Positions 1-9,650 of a DNA stretch of 52,846 nucleotides are shown piece after piece (within the stretch, counting starts at the first letter, position 1; the number at the start of each line of letters is the position of its first letter). The position numbers and the translations under genes were made by a program. A model generated the notes under the pieces. That model was not told where the DNA came from and searched no databases. It saw only the letters and a program-made list of their open reading frames with translations. The stretch comes from Metasolibacillus meyeri (GTDB lineage: Bacteria > Bacillota > Bacilli > Bacillales_A > Planococcaceae). The DNA is taken from assembly GCF_003049505.1 (NCBI RefSeq), contig NZ_PYWN01000045.1:1-52846 (forward strand). Reading direction: 5' to 3'.

Positions 1-237
1 AGAGAGAAAAAGAGAATTAATATTTTAAAATAATTTAAACCATACTGTTTTTTTATCATATTTTTCTAAAAATTAAAAAGATGATTGTCTCTGCCTGCAA
101 CCTCTGATGGTCTACTAAAGCAAAGTGATGCTTTTCTTATAACAATAAAATTTTTTATTTTAAAAGGGCAACAAATGAATCTTTTTTTCGAAAAAGAAAG
201 TATACTATTCATAATAGAAATAGAGAGGAGTTTTTTT

Positions 238-1527
238 ATGGGCTTATTAAAAGCAGGTATTGGAGCAGCAACAGGCGTTTTAGCGGATCAATGGAGAGAA
301 TATTTTTACTGTGAGTCAATCCCAGCCGATGTCCTTATTACAAAAGGGATAAATAAACGAGGAAAACGTGGCTTTAACTTTAAAGGTAGCGATAATATTA
401 TTAGCAATGGCTCAATTATTGCAATCAATGAAGGACAAGCAATGATTATTGTGGATCAAGGGCAAATCGTTGAGTTTTGTGCCGAGGCTGGTGAATTCGT
501 TTATGATACATCAACAGAGCCCAGCATTTTTTATGGCGACTTAAAGGAAAATATTATTGAATCATTTAAGCAATTCGGTAAGCGTGTTGCATTTGGTGGA
601 GCAGCCCCTAAAGACCAACGCATTTATTTTTTCAATACGAAAGAAATTCCTGGCAATAAATACGGGACACCGACACCTGTTCCATTTCGTGTCATCGATG
701 CAAATATCGGGCTCGATATCGATATTTCCATTCGCTGTAATGGGGAATATTCCTTTAAAATTATGGACCCAATCCTTTTCTATACGAACGTATCAGGCAA
801 TGTGCAATCTGAATTCCGCCGTGAAACAATCGATAGCCAATTACGCTCTGAATTATTAACAGCATTGCAACCTGCCTTTGCAAAAATTTCAGATATGGGC
901 ATTCGTTATAGCTCTTTACCTGGTCGTACAATGGAACTATCGCAAGCATTGAACGATGTTTTATCTGAAAAATGGAGTAGACTACGCGGCATTCAAATTA
1001 TTTCATTCGGTGTGAATACGGTAAAAGCATCTGAAGAAGATGAAAAAATGATTAAAGATTTACAAAGAAATGCCGTATTGCGTAATCCGAATATGGCGGC
1101 TGCTACAATGATTGGAGCACAAAGCGATGCAATGAAAATGGCAGCTCAAAACGAAGGCGGAGCTTTTGTTGGTTTTGCTGGTATGAATATGGCGGCACAA
1201 GCTGGTGGGGCAAGCGCTCAAGATTTATTTAAAATGGGGCAGCAGCAAGCAGCACAACAGCAACAAACACAGCCAACTCAAGGCTGGACTTGTAGCTGCG
1301 GTGCTACAAATAGCGGAAAATTCTGTGTGGAATGTGGTAAACCTCAACCTCAAGCTGGTTGGACTTGCTCATGTGGCACACAAAACGAAGGCAAGTTCTG
1401 TAAAGAATGCGGTTCACCAAGACCTGCAAACATTAAATGTGACAAGTGTGGTTGGCAATCAGATGGCTCTGTGCCAAAGTTCTGTCCAGAATGTGGCGAC
1501 ATCATTGATGACAATGACCGCGCATAA
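238..1527 (+). CDS. SPFH-domain protein with C-terminal zinc ribbons (YdjI-like)
   Basis: The reading frame is open from 85, but the ATG at 238 follows AGAGAGGAG by 7 nt and begins MGLLKAGIGAATG, so 238 is the likely start (429 aa). The N-terminal three quarters look like an SPFH/'virion core protein' fold. A Gln/Ala-rich linker follows, then three short zinc-ribbon repeats with CxCG..FCxECG and CDKCG..FCPECG spacing. B. subtilis YdjI has this architecture and sits in the pspA-ydjGHI stress operon. Here the partner is the YdjG-like gene 12 nt downstream, with no pspA in view. A membrane-associated scaffold role is inferred from the family. Confidence 0.8.
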   Translation: MGLLKAGIGAATGVLADQWREYFYCESIPADVLITKGINKRGKRGFNFKGSDNIISNGSIIAINEGQAMIIVDQGQIVEFCAEAGEFVYDTSTEPSIFYGDLKENIIESFKQFGKRVAFGGAAPKDQRIYFFNTKEIPGNKYGTPTPVPFRVIDANIGLDIDISIRCNGEYSFKIMDPILFYTNVSGNVQSEFRRETIDSQLRSELLTALQPAFAKISDMGIRYSSLPGRTMELSQALNDVLSEKWSRLRGIQIISFGVNTVKASEEDEKMIKDLQRNAVLRNPNMAAATMIGAQSDAMKMAAQNEGGAFVGFAGMNMAAQAGGASAQDLFKMGQQQAAQQQQTQPTQGWTCSCGATNSGKFCVECGKPQPQAGWTCSCGTQNEGKFCKECGSPRPANIKCDKCGWQSDGSVPKFCPECGDIIDDNDRA

Positions 1528-1539
1528 GGAGTGGCTTAG

Positions 1540-2631
1540 ATGAATACAAAGGAGCAAGTAATTGAAGAAGTGACAGAGTTTGATGCAAAATGCCCTTCCT
1601 GTAGTGCCTCTATTCAATTTAATCCAGCGAATGGGATGCTAACATGTGCTTACTGTGGCTATACAGAAGAAATTCCGTTGCCTGAGGAAGATGTTCAAAA
1701 AGTTGCACAAGAGCTCAACTTTCAAGAGGCTATGCAACGAAACAGCTTCCAATGGGGACAGGAAAAGAAAACTGTTATTTGTGATGCCTGTGCAGCTGAA
1801 TCCATTTATGATGCGCTAGAAGTCGCCAATGTTTGCCCTTATTGTGGCTCCAATCATGTTATGGAAAGCGTGACTGATACTTCATTAGCACCAAATGGGG
1901 TGGCACCATTTGCAATCACACGCCAACAGGCAGACGAGCGATTTAATAAATGGATGAAGGGCAAATGGTTTGCACCGAATGAAGCAAAGCGCTCTGCAAA
2001 AGCCGATGCATTTCAAGGTATTTATTTGCCGTATTGGACGTTTGATACGAAAACAGCCTCACAATATACAGCGAGCTACGGCAAACATCGTAAAGTAAAA
2101 GATAAGGATGGCAATGAGCGTACTGAAACAGATTGGTTCAAAACAAAAGGCTTTTATCAAAAGTTTATCGATGACCATTTAATTCGCGCGACAACTCGTT
2201 ATGATGCGGGGATTTTACGCTCCGTTGAACCATTTCAAACGGGACAGCTACAAAGCTTTAATCAAGATTATTTAACGGGCTATGTGGCTGAACGTTATAG
2301 TATCGGTATTGAAGATGGATGGAAAATAGCCGAAAATGAAATTCGTCAAAAGCTTCACGATGGAATTGTAGCTCAAATTAAAAAGCAGCATCGCGCAGAT
2401 GTTGTAAAAAATGTACATTTTTCAACGGCGCATAGCGATACGACGTATAAATATGTCATGCTTCCATTATGGCTTTCCTCTTTCCGTTACCAAAATAAAA
2501 CATATCAATTTATGGTCAATGGGCAAACAGGTAAAGTCGGTGGCAGTAGTCCTGTTTCTGCTGTGAAAGTCATAAGCGCTATCATCACCGTGCTTGCTTT
2601 CATCGCTATATTCTACTTCCTTACACAATAA
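1540..2631 (+). CDS. Zinc-ribbon membrane protein (YdjG-like)
   Basis: This 363-aa protein starts 12 nt after the SPFH gene, behind AAGGAGTGGCTTAG, so the two are probably one transcript. It has two TFIIB-like zinc ribbons near the N-terminus (CPSC..CAYC at about 18-39 and CDAC..CPYC at about 81-102). A long soluble middle domain follows, then one hydrophobic segment at the extreme C-terminus (about 341-361) that would anchor it. B. subtilis YdjG has the same design and neighbours YdjI. The biochemical function is not known to me. The pairing suggests a membrane-stress complex. Confidence 0.75.
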   Translation: MNTKEQVIEEVTEFDAKCPSCSASIQFNPANGMLTCAYCGYTEEIPLPEEDVQKVAQELNFQEAMQRNSFQWGQEKKTVICDACAAESIYDALEVANVCPYCGSNHVMESVTDTSLAPNGVAPFAITRQQADERFNKWMKGKWFAPNEAKRSAKADAFQGIYLPYWTFDTKTASQYTASYGKHRKVKDKDGNERTETDWFKTKGFYQKFIDDHLIRATTRYDAGILRSVEPFQTGQLQSFNQDYLTGYVAERYSIGIEDGWKIAENEIRQKLHDGIVAQIKKQHRADVVKNVHFSTAHSDTTYKYVMLPLWLSSFRYQNKTYQFMVNGQTGKVGGSSPVSAVKVISAIITVLAFIAIFYFLTQ

Positions 2632-2642
2632 ATAAGCTATGA

Positions 2643-2673
2643 AGCTGTCTACTTTGGACAGCTCCTTAGCTCT
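2643..2673. terminator. Shared terminator between convergent genes
   Basis: AGCTGTC (2643-2649) pairs with GACAGCT (2657-2663) around a 7-nt loop, followed by a short T-rich stretch. It sits between the YdjG-like gene and the convergent kinase gene and may serve both strands. Confidence 0.6.
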
Positions 2674-2675
2674 TT

Positions 2676-4673
2676 TTACATTCGCTTCATATCACGAATC
2701 GCTTGAATGGATAGACGTACAAGTAATATCGCACATAAAAATAAACCAACATAGGCGACCGTATTTAAATAAATCGCATAGGCTGTATGCATAAATTGAG
2801 AAATCGCAAGGAGTGCGACTGAAATAATACCAAATGTAATACCGACAAACAGCAGCACAAAGCGTGAAAATAATTGCATCACAAACATCGCATTATGCTT
2901 ATCTGAAAAGACATCGTGATGCAAAATCACTTTACCGCTCTCCATTTTTTTAAACATGCGATTCATGCGACGCGGTATTTTGCGAATCGCTGGTAAAATT
3001 AAGGCTAGCTCTTCCTCTAAGCGATTTTTGGTCGCTAACGGCTCCTTAAATGGACGCTTCATGCTCGCTTCAATATAATGACTTGAAAACGCCCTTGCCT
3101 CTTCGAAAATAGCGAACTTTGGATCAATCGTACTTAACGTTCCGTCCAATGTAACGAGCGCGCGCAATGCGGTGCTGACAGATGGATAAAAATGCAGTCC
3201 AAACTCACGAACAATCGAGAAAATAGAATAAATCAACTCATCTGTATGCACATTTTCTGCATACGTAATTTTCAACAGCACCTGCCCAATCGCTTGCTCC
3301 ATCTCTTCTTCATCGACTTCCGCTGCATTCTCCACTAATTCTGCAATCCCCTCATAGACTACAGCTGCATCGCTTAAGGCAATGCCGATTAAAAATTGCT
3401 TTAATCCATCCTGTTGCTTTTCTGCAAGACGACCAACTGCACCGAAATCAAGCATTGTCATCATACCGCTACGACTCGCAATATAAATATTGCCGGGGTG
3501 TGGGTCTGCATGGAAAATACCCGACACTAAAGCCTGCTCTAAAAAGCTATGAAATAAATTTTTCGCTAATAAGTGACGATCAATTCGAAATTGCTCATAC
3601 AGAGCGTCCGCTTGCGCTACCGACTTTCCTTCAACATATTCCATCACTAAAATATTGGCATTGCTATATTGTGTATGAATTTTAGGAATATGTACTTTAT
3701 ATTCGCTTCCTCGTAGCACATTGGCTACTTGCTGTGTATTGCGCGCTTCAATATGAAAATCAATTTCTTCCATCAATGAAGAAGCAAAGCCAATCGCTAA
3801 ATCACGGAAGCCTAAATTTTCTGCCCAAACCGATTTGCTGGATACCCACTGTGCAAACTCAACTAAAATGCTTAAATCATCACGCATAATTTCCTTGACA
3901 TCTGGGCGCAATAATTTCACCGCTACTTGCTCATTCGTTGAACGCAGTACCGCCTTATGTACCTGCCCAATCGAAGCTGCTGCGAGTGGTTCCTTGCTAA
4001 AATAGGAAAATACTTCTTCCACAGGCTGCGCCAAATTTGCTAGCAGTACCGCATTAACTTGCTCTTCGGTTAAAGGCTTGACATTTTGTTGTAATTTTTC
4101 AAGCTCATCAATAAAAACTGGTGAAAATAATTCTTTACGTGTTGATAATACTTGACCAAACTTAATGAAAATACCGCCACATTGCTCTAGCGTGTCGCGA
4201 AGAGCTATCGCTAGCTCGCGGTCATTATCTCGATTACGTGCATATTTTACGGTGCGTGTAATGCCATTTGTTACAGCAATTTGCACAACTTGGCGCAGCC
4301 GTTTTTGTCTACGCCATTGTTGAATCATACGCATAATAAAAGATTTTCTTTCTTTAATACGTGCGCCATTTTGATCAATAGCAATCGGATCAAATAGCTC
4401 AAATAATAAATAAAAGAGCATCGAAAGCAACAGCATGCTACCAACCCATAGCAATGTCGTTACATTCATTACATTTTCGACCACATCACCTGTTAAATAA
4501 TCCGTCCCTCGTACATACGTGTACCAAAAAACAAATGTTGTTAAAGCAACGCTTAATACAACGGATAAGATTCGTCGAAATAAATTGACTTGTGAGCCAA
4601 TTAAACGTCCACTTAGAAAAAAGATAATGATAGAAAATACTAAAACTTGTATGACGAAATGTAAGCCACTCAT
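2676..4673 (-). CDS. ABC1/AarF (UbiB-family) atypical protein kinase
   Basis: This is a 665-aa member of the ABC1/AarF/UbiB kinase-like family. The ATG at 4673 follows AGGGAGAGAAGAGG. Hydrophobic segments lie at about 3-24, 34-52 and 73-92, and two more near the C-terminus (about 608-655). Family hallmarks are visible: the KFGQ motif (FIKFGQVLS), the alanine-rich loop AAASIGQVH that replaces a normal P-loop, an HADPHPGN catalytic segment and DFGAVG. UbiB proteins support ubiquinone synthesis in proteobacteria. Bacillales use menaquinone, so the lipid substrate here is unknown. It ends a three-gene operon with OsmC (13 nt upstream) and the phosphoesterase. Confidence 0.85.
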   Translation of the reverse strand: MSGLHFVIQVLVFSIIIFFLSGRLIGSQVNLFRRILSVVLSVALTTFVFWYTYVRGTDYLTGDVVENVMNVTTLLWVGSMLLLSMLFYLLFELFDPIAIDQNGARIKERKSFIMRMIQQWRRQKRLRQVVQIAVTNGITRTVKYARNRDNDRELAIALRDTLEQCGGIFIKFGQVLSTRKELFSPVFIDELEKLQQNVKPLTEEQVNAVLLANLAQPVEEVFSYFSKEPLAAASIGQVHKAVLRSTNEQVAVKLLRPDVKEIMRDDLSILVEFAQWVSSKSVWAENLGFRDLAIGFASSLMEEIDFHIEARNTQQVANVLRGSEYKVHIPKIHTQYSNANILVMEYVEGKSVAQADALYEQFRIDRHLLAKNLFHSFLEQALVSGIFHADPHPGNIYIASRSGMMTMLDFGAVGRLAEKQQDGLKQFLIGIALSDAAVVYEGIAELVENAAEVDEEEMEQAIGQVLLKITYAENVHTDELIYSIFSIVREFGLHFYPSVSTALRALVTLDGTLSTIDPKFAIFEEARAFSSHYIEASMKRPFKEPLATKNRLEEELALILPAIRKIPRRMNRMFKKMESGKVILHHDVFSDKHNAMFVMQLFSRFVLLFVGITFGIISVALLAISQFMHTAYAIYLNTVAYVGLFLCAILLVRLSIQAIRDMKRM

Positions 4674-4686
4674 CCTCTTCTCTCCC

Positions 4687-5118
4687 TTACACTATCGTTA
4701 ACTGTACCAAAACTTCTACGTTACCTTTTAACGCTTTACTAATCATACAAGTAGATTCTGCCTTAAATGCGAGTCGCTCCGCTATTTTTTCATTTTTCTC
4801 CGTATAATCAATCAACTTGATTGTTAATTTATGAATGATTTGTTTATATGTAAAAACACCGTTCGTTACATCGACAATGCCATCTGATTGCATAGCGAGC
4901 GTTGCCTTGATGCCTGTTCTTTCCAGCATGGCAGCGAGCGAAATAATATAGCATGTTGCAGCCGCGCCAAGTAGCATTTCATCTGGATTTGTTCCAATAC
5001 CTGGTCCATCCATTTCAGGTGGAATCGATATTTGCGTAGATAAACGCTGTGCCTGCAAACTCCCTACTGCATTTCTTCCTCCGTCCCATTTTGTTTGTAA
5101 AACAAATGTATGTTGCAT
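4687..5118 (-). CDS. OsmC/Ohr-family protein
   Basis: This 143-aa protein has the OsmC fold pattern and both redox cysteines, in ATCYIISLA near residue 56 and in STCMISKAL near residue 123. The motif DEMLLGAAATCY matches the conserved central helix. OsmC/Ohr proteins reduce organic hydroperoxides through these two cysteines. The start at 5118 follows GGGGGAGAGATA. It lies 11 nt after the phosphoesterase and 13 nt before the kinase, so all three are probably co-transcribed. Within the family it looks more like the YhfA/SACOL1771 branch than Ohr, but that is not certain. Confidence 0.8.
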   Translation of the reverse strand: MQHTFVLQTKWDGGRNAVGSLQAQRLSTQISIPPEMDGPGIGTNPDEMLLGAAATCYIISLAAMLERTGIKATLAMQSDGIVDVTNGVFTYKQIIHKLTIKLIDYTEKNEKIAERLAFKAESTCMISKALKGNVEVLVQLTIV

Positions 5119-5129
5119 TATCTCTCCCC

Positions 5130-5873
5130 CTACTTTGCTAATTTTTTCGTTACTGTTTTAATTTGCTCCTCCACAACCGAATAAACCGTTATCTCATCAG
5201 ACCCCTTGGTCAACACAAGACCATTGAATTGACCACCTTGCATAACAACACCACCATCAAGCCCTATTTTTTTACCACAAGGTGAAATCCATAATTCTCC
5301 TGTACCGCTCTCATTTAAATAAGGTGTTGGCGTATGACCAAATACAACCGTTTCTTTTGCTTTGTGCGGTGTATGATGGAATTTTTCACGAATCCAAATT
5401 AAATCACGCGGTTCTGTTTGTGTTGCATCCTCTTGTTCTGGATCGACGCCTCCATGTACGAAAAAGTATTGATTCCATTGATAAAATAACGGTAAAGCCT
5501 TAATCCATTGTAATAAATCAGCGTAATGCTTTATAATGCCTTGCGCAATTTCTTCATTCGTATTTGCACGCCATTCTGGTCGCTGTAAGCTCGTTAGTGT
5601 CGCCATCCCACCGATGTTATTTCCTAGGTAATGTGCCCAATCAGGATCAGTTAACCAACGTAAAAATAACTGCTCATGATTTCCTGTTAATGCAATAGCA
5701 CCTTGCTCTGTTAATAACTTCACTTTTTGTAGTACAGCTAGACTCTCCTGTCCTCGGTCAATATAATCTCCTAAAAATATAAGCTGCTCTTCTTCAGGTC
5801 GCCAGCAAGTTAGTAATTTCTCTAATTTTCCATAATGACCATGTATATCTGCTACTACAAATACTTTTTCCAT
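5130..5873 (-). CDS. PPP-family metallophosphoesterase (PrpE/ApaH-like)
   Basis: The frame opens at 5894, but the ATG at 5873 (MEKVFVVADIHGHYG) has GGAGA about 10 nt upstream, giving 247 aa. The dinuclear-metal motifs are complete: DIHG, GDYIDRG, GNHE and later VFGHTPTPY. Length and motifs match B. subtilis PrpE, a diadenosine tetraphosphatase with Ser/Thr-phosphatase ancestry. Phosphoprotein phosphatase activity is the alternative. It is the first gene of the operon with OsmC and the ABC1 kinase. It is divergent from the ger operon across about 90 nt, so both promoters must lie between 5874 and 5966. Confidence 0.8.
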   Translation of the reverse strand: MEKVFVVADIHGHYGKLEKLLTCWRPEEEQLIFLGDYIDRGQESLAVLQKVKLLTEQGAIALTGNHEQLFLRWLTDPDWAHYLGNNIGGMATLTSLQRPEWRANTNEEIAQGIIKHYADLLQWIKALPLFYQWNQYFFVHGGVDPEQEDATQTEPRDLIWIREKFHHTPHKAKETVVFGHTPTPYLNESGTGELWISPCGKKIGLDGGVVMQGGQFNGLVLTKGSDEITVYSVVEEQIKTVTKKLAK

Positions 5874-5966
5874 TTCACATCTTCTCCATAACATTTAATA
5901 TTTCCGTATATAACACCTATAAATAGTCTAAACTATGATAATCAAGAAGGAAAGGCGAAGGTATTT

Positions 5967-7418
5967 TTGAAAAAAACAATTCGAACTTCATCTGGTAAAT
6001 GGCACAAAAAAATCAATATGAAATATAGTAGTAGCGCACAATATACATTACAGCTTTTACATCTGCTATCCGACAATTCAGACGATATTGTTTTTCAAAA
6101 AAAATTAACAAGCGAAGGTATTGTCACAATTATATATTCTAAGACCCTTATTGACATAATGACTTTACAGGCAATTGCGCTTGTACCATTAGCTCATTCT
6201 CTTCATCAAATTCAGCAAACTGCTGTACAAATAGAATATAACCAAATTACTGAGCTTGAAAACAAAATCAATGCAGGCTATACAATCTTATATTTTCATG
6301 AGACAGGGCAATATTTAGCATTAGACACATATAGCGCACCTGATCGTGCCGTTTCAGAGACAGAAATTGAATCAACGGTTGTTGGTCCACAAGATTCGTT
6401 TACTGAATCGCTAAAAACAAATATTTCATTAATACGAAGACGCATTCAAGAACATTCTCTGAAAAATGAGAACATCTGCATTGGCACTGAAAATCAATAT
6501 GAAATCTCGATTATGTATATGGATAATATCGTCAACAAAAGATTACTAAAAAAGTTAAAAAAACGACTTCAGCATATCGAATCACCAAAATTATTAGACA
6601 TTGCGATGTTGAAGCAATTTATTGAGGACAATCCCCTTTCCCCTTTTCCTCAATATTATATGAGTGCACGACCAGATACCATTACACACTACTTATTAGA
6701 CGGCAGGATTGCTTTGTTAATGGATAATAGTCAAACAGCCATCATATGCCCAACATCTTTTTTTGAAATGTTTACTACTACCGAAGATTATTACAATCGC
6801 TGGACAACCGCTACATTGTTACGTTCTCTACGATTTTTTGGCTTTTTTTTAACTATTATGATTACACCAATGTATATATCAACATTGACTTTCCACCCTG
6901 AATTATTGCCATATGAGCTATTGCTAAATCTACAAGAATCCAGAAGTAGAGTACCTTTTCCACCATTATTTGAAGTGCTATTTATTGAATTAATTATCGA
7001 AATATTACGTGAGGCAGGTTCGCGGATGCCTGCGAAAGTTGGACAAACAATCGGTATCGTTGGTGGTATTGTAATTGGAACCGCAGCGGTAGAAGCAGGA
7101 CTAATAAGCAATATTTTAATCGTACTTGTAGCCACCTCTGCATTATTGTCCTTTTTACCACCGTTTTTTTTAATGAGTAATACAAGCCGCTTAATACGTT
7201 ATTTTTTTATCATTGCAGCAGGTATGTTTGGCTTATTTGGACAGATGCTCGCGTTCGCCTGGCTTATCATCCATTTACTAAGTCTTCGCTCGTTAGATGA
7301 GCCTTATATGGCACCTATCCTACCACGTAAATGGACAGATTTATTGAACAGTGTCATACGTTTTCCACTAGCTTTTTTGAAGGAGCGTATGGGTATTTCT
7401 AAAAGTCCAAAAGGATGA
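5967..7418 (+). CDS. Spore germination receptor subunit A (GerA family)
   Basis: This is a 483-aa GerA-family subunit. The TTG at 5967 lies 5 nt after an AAGGAAAGGCGAAGG purine tract and gives MKKTIRTSSG. A later ATG (residue 18) is the alternative. The cytosolic N-terminal domain (about 30-270) is followed by a membrane domain with several hydrophobic spans (about 280-440). The family signature PFPPLFEVLFIELIIEILREAG is present in separated form around residue 330. GerA subunits form the pentameric channel of nutrient germinant receptors in the inner spore membrane. It is the first gene of a compact A-B-C operon and abuts gerB directly (TGA then ATG). Confidence 0.93.
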   Translation: MKKTIRTSSGKWHKKINMKYSSSAQYTLQLLHLLSDNSDDIVFQKKLTSEGIVTIIYSKTLIDIMTLQAIALVPLAHSLHQIQQTAVQIEYNQITELENKINAGYTILYFHETGQYLALDTYSAPDRAVSETEIESTVVGPQDSFTESLKTNISLIRRRIQEHSLKNENICIGTENQYEISIMYMDNIVNKRLLKKLKKRLQHIESPKLLDIAMLKQFIEDNPLSPFPQYYMSARPDTITHYLLDGRIALLMDNSQTAIICPTSFFEMFTTTEDYYNRWTTATLLRSLRFFGFFLTIMITPMYISTLTFHPELLPYELLLNLQESRSRVPFPPLFEVLFIELIIEILREAGSRMPAKVGQTIGIVGGIVIGTAAVEAGLISNILIVLVATSALLSFLPPFFLMSNTSRLIRYFFIIAAGMFGLFGQMLAFAWLIIHLLSLRSLDEPYMAPILPRKWTDLLNSVIRFPLAFLKERMGISKSPKG

Positions 7419-8504
7419 ATGAATATGAAACCGACACAAAAAAAAGTATTAACGAAAGTACATGTGCTGTTTTTAGTGCAAAATTGTTTAATTGGCACAG
7501 GTATTTTACAGCTCCCTCAAAGTTTAAGCTCAATGGGCTATAGTCAAGCATTCATGCCGATTTTTTTCGCCATTATTGCGACGCTTACCCTTTGGCCGAT
7601 GGTATGGCTGAATTCTAAATTTCCAAATGAGGACTTTTTTCAAATTAATAAAATTTTATTAGGCAAGGTACTCGGTACATTTTGTAACATAACATTTATT
7701 GTAAAATTTACAATCCTTTGTGCTTCTACGATTAGCAGCTATATGCTGTTAATCCAGAGCACTGCATTACCAGAGCAAACGCTCACCTTTCCAGTTATTT
7801 GCTTCCTTATTTTACTCATCTATTTAGTAAAGGGTGGTATTTTTACAATTGCGCGCTTTTGTGTGATTGCATTTTTTATTGGATTGCCCATGCTTTTCTT
7901 CACTCAATGGGCAATTGAAAAAGGAGAATTCAGTCATATATTCCCATTATTTAACTTCACATTACCAGAGCTATATGACGCAACTAGAAAAGGCTACCTA
8001 TCCTTTTTAGGATATGAGTTGATTTTGTTTTATTACCCTTACATTATTCATCAAAAAAGTGCTTATAAATATGCCACAATCGGTATTTGGATTTCTGCTA
8101 TTCTCATGCTCATTACAACAACTGTTAGCGTTATGTATTTTTCAGAATGGCAGTTGCAAAATGTAGAGTTTTCTGTGCTTAATATTTTCAAAGCAGGAGA
8201 ATATTCTTTTATTGAACGGATTGATATTATTTGTATGACTTTATGGATTCTATTTGTTTATTCTACTGTGGCGCTGTATTTGTGGACAGCCAATGAAGGC
8301 TTTAAGAAAATGATTTGGTCAAAATCCTCCATTCATTTGTATTTATTAGCATTCGGTATTTTTTTGCTACTTATTTTACCTATTTCTCAGCATACAAAAG
8401 TAAAGTTTTATTCTTTTATCGACCATGCCGTTTATTTAATGATTATTTGGCCCATTTTTTTACTAATCATTTATTTCTTTCGCAAAAAGCAGGTGCAACA
8501 ATGA
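7419..8504 (+). CDS. Spore germination receptor subunit B (GerB family, APC transporter fold)
   Basis: This 361-aa, very hydrophobic protein has about ten membrane spans. The N-terminal part QNCLIGTGILQLPQS matches the GerB/APC-superfamily first helix, which carries the unwound GxG element. GerB subunits bind the nutrient germinant and signal to the GerA channel. ATG is at 7419, immediately after the gerA stop, and a second in-frame ATG at 7425 is better spaced from AAAAGG. Its last 4 nt overlap the gerC start. The ligand cannot be told from sequence. Confidence 0.92.
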   Translation: MNMKPTQKKVLTKVHVLFLVQNCLIGTGILQLPQSLSSMGYSQAFMPIFFAIIATLTLWPMVWLNSKFPNEDFFQINKILLGKVLGTFCNITFIVKFTILCASTISSYMLLIQSTALPEQTLTFPVICFLILLIYLVKGGIFTIARFCVIAFFIGLPMLFFTQWAIEKGEFSHIFPLFNFTLPELYDATRKGYLSFLGYELILFYYPYIIHQKSAYKYATIGIWISAILMLITTTVSVMYFSEWQLQNVEFSVLNIFKAGEYSFIERIDIICMTLWILFVYSTVALYLWTANEGFKKMIWSKSSIHLYLLAFGIFLLLILPISQHTKVKFYSFIDHAVYLMIIWPIFLLIIYFFRKKQVQQ

Positions 8505-9595
8505 AACGTACATTTTTTATTATTTTTCTTCTATTATTAATTGCAGGTTGTGCAGAGCAGGAGCAAAAAGTGCCGATTGAATATACAGATATGATTGGGA
8601 TTATGGCATTTGATTATATTGATGAAGAGAAAAAGAAAATGACTGTAGCGATTCCTCAATATTCACAGGAAGCGGAGGAAAGCACAAAAATATTCTCTGT
8701 GGAAACAGATTTAGTGTCACAGGGTATCGTAAAAATCGAGCGACTTTCTGACCGAAAAATCGTTTTAAATCAACTACGCGTTATTTTAGTGAGTGAAGAG
8801 TTTGCTCGTGAAGGACAACTGAGAAATGTCATTGAGCATATTTATCGCAATGCGGAAGTAGGCAATAAAGCGTTAATTGCGATTGTTAAAGGACGTGCTG
8901 ATGATTTAATTTATGGCAAATATCCTGATAAACCGGGCATTAATTTTTATTTAAACGATTTATTATTACCTACTGTTAATACAGCGTTTAATCCAAATAC
9001 CAATATCCATGATTTTATATATAGTGTTACAAACCCTGTATTAGATCCGATTATTCCATATTTGGAGAAGAAAGATGGCAAAATCGAAATTACAGGCATT
9101 GCTTTATTTAAAGGAGATTCTATGGTGCAGACCATTCCACCAGAAGATGCTATCTATATTCAAGCAATGCAAAATGAGCAAGATCTCAGCCCTCTCTATA
9201 TTGAATTACCTGAGGATGCCAAAGTATTAATTAATCTTGTTAAAAGCAAATGTATCATCAAAGGAAATAAAGACAAGGAGCAGCCAAAGCTATCCATCCA
9301 TTTAAATATTCGAGGCACCTTGAGTGAATATAAATCAACAAAAGCTGATAAAATCAACACATGGAAAGAAATTAGCGAATTGGAAAAAGCCATTAACAAG
9401 CAATTAGAGAAAGATATTAAATCGTTTATTGAAAAATTAAATGAGCAAGAGCTAGACCCTATCGGCTTAAGCGAAAATTTCCGCAAACATACAAAAGGCA
9501 AATGGACGCGGGAAATGACCGATGAAGTCATTAGCAAATTAGAAGTCGAAGTCGAAGTAAAGACGATTATTGTGAGTGCAGGAACTTTGAAATAA
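8501..9595 (+). CDS. Spore germination receptor lipoprotein subunit C (GerC family)
   Basis: The true start is the ATG at 8501, which overlaps the gerB stop by 4 nt. The longer frame from 8315 only runs antiparallel to coding logic inside gerB. The 364-aa product begins MKRTFFIIFLLLLIAGC, a type II signal with the lipobox cysteine at residue 17. The rest resembles GerAC-type lipoproteins, with late motifs such as FIEKLNEQELDPIGL. It should be lipidated by Lgt and anchored on the outer face of the inner spore membrane. The operon is complete, with no D subunit beside it. Confidence 0.92.
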   Translation: MKRTFFIIFLLLLIAGCAEQEQKVPIEYTDMIGIMAFDYIDEEKKKMTVAIPQYSQEAEESTKIFSVETDLVSQGIVKIERLSDRKIVLNQLRVILVSEEFAREGQLRNVIEHIYRNAEVGNKALIAIVKGRADDLIYGKYPDKPGINFYLNDLLLPTVNTAFNPNTNIHDFIYSVTNPVLDPIIPYLEKKDGKIEITGIALFKGDSMVQTIPPEDAIYIQAMQNEQDLSPLYIELPEDAKVLINLVKSKCIIKGNKDKEQPKLSIHLNIRGTLSEYKSTKADKINTWKEISELEKAINKQLEKDIKSFIEKLNEQELDPIGLSENFRKHTKGKWTREMTDEVISKLEVEVEVKTIIVSAGTLK

Positions 9596-9612
9596 TCCCA
9601 AGGTTTATAGAA

Positions 9613-9650
9613 AGAGGAGAGGAACAAATTTGTTCCCCTCCTCTCTTTTA
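9613..9650. terminator. Strong bidirectional terminator after ger operon
   Basis: A 16-bp stem with one mismatch (9613-9628 pairing with 9629-9644), essentially without a loop, is followed by TTTTAATTT. A-rich flanks on the other side also make it a terminator for the convergent LysM-3D gene, whose stop is at 9648. Confidence 0.8.

Noticed and set aside
85-237. Upstream extension of the SPFH gene (frame open from 85).
   Set aside because: It has no ribosome site, and the first 51 residues do not look like the family. AGAGGAG before ATG 238 decides the start.
8315-8500. Long N-terminal extension of gerC inside gerB.
   Set aside because: The lipoprotein signal begins at ATG 8501, and the extension only overlaps gerB in another frame.
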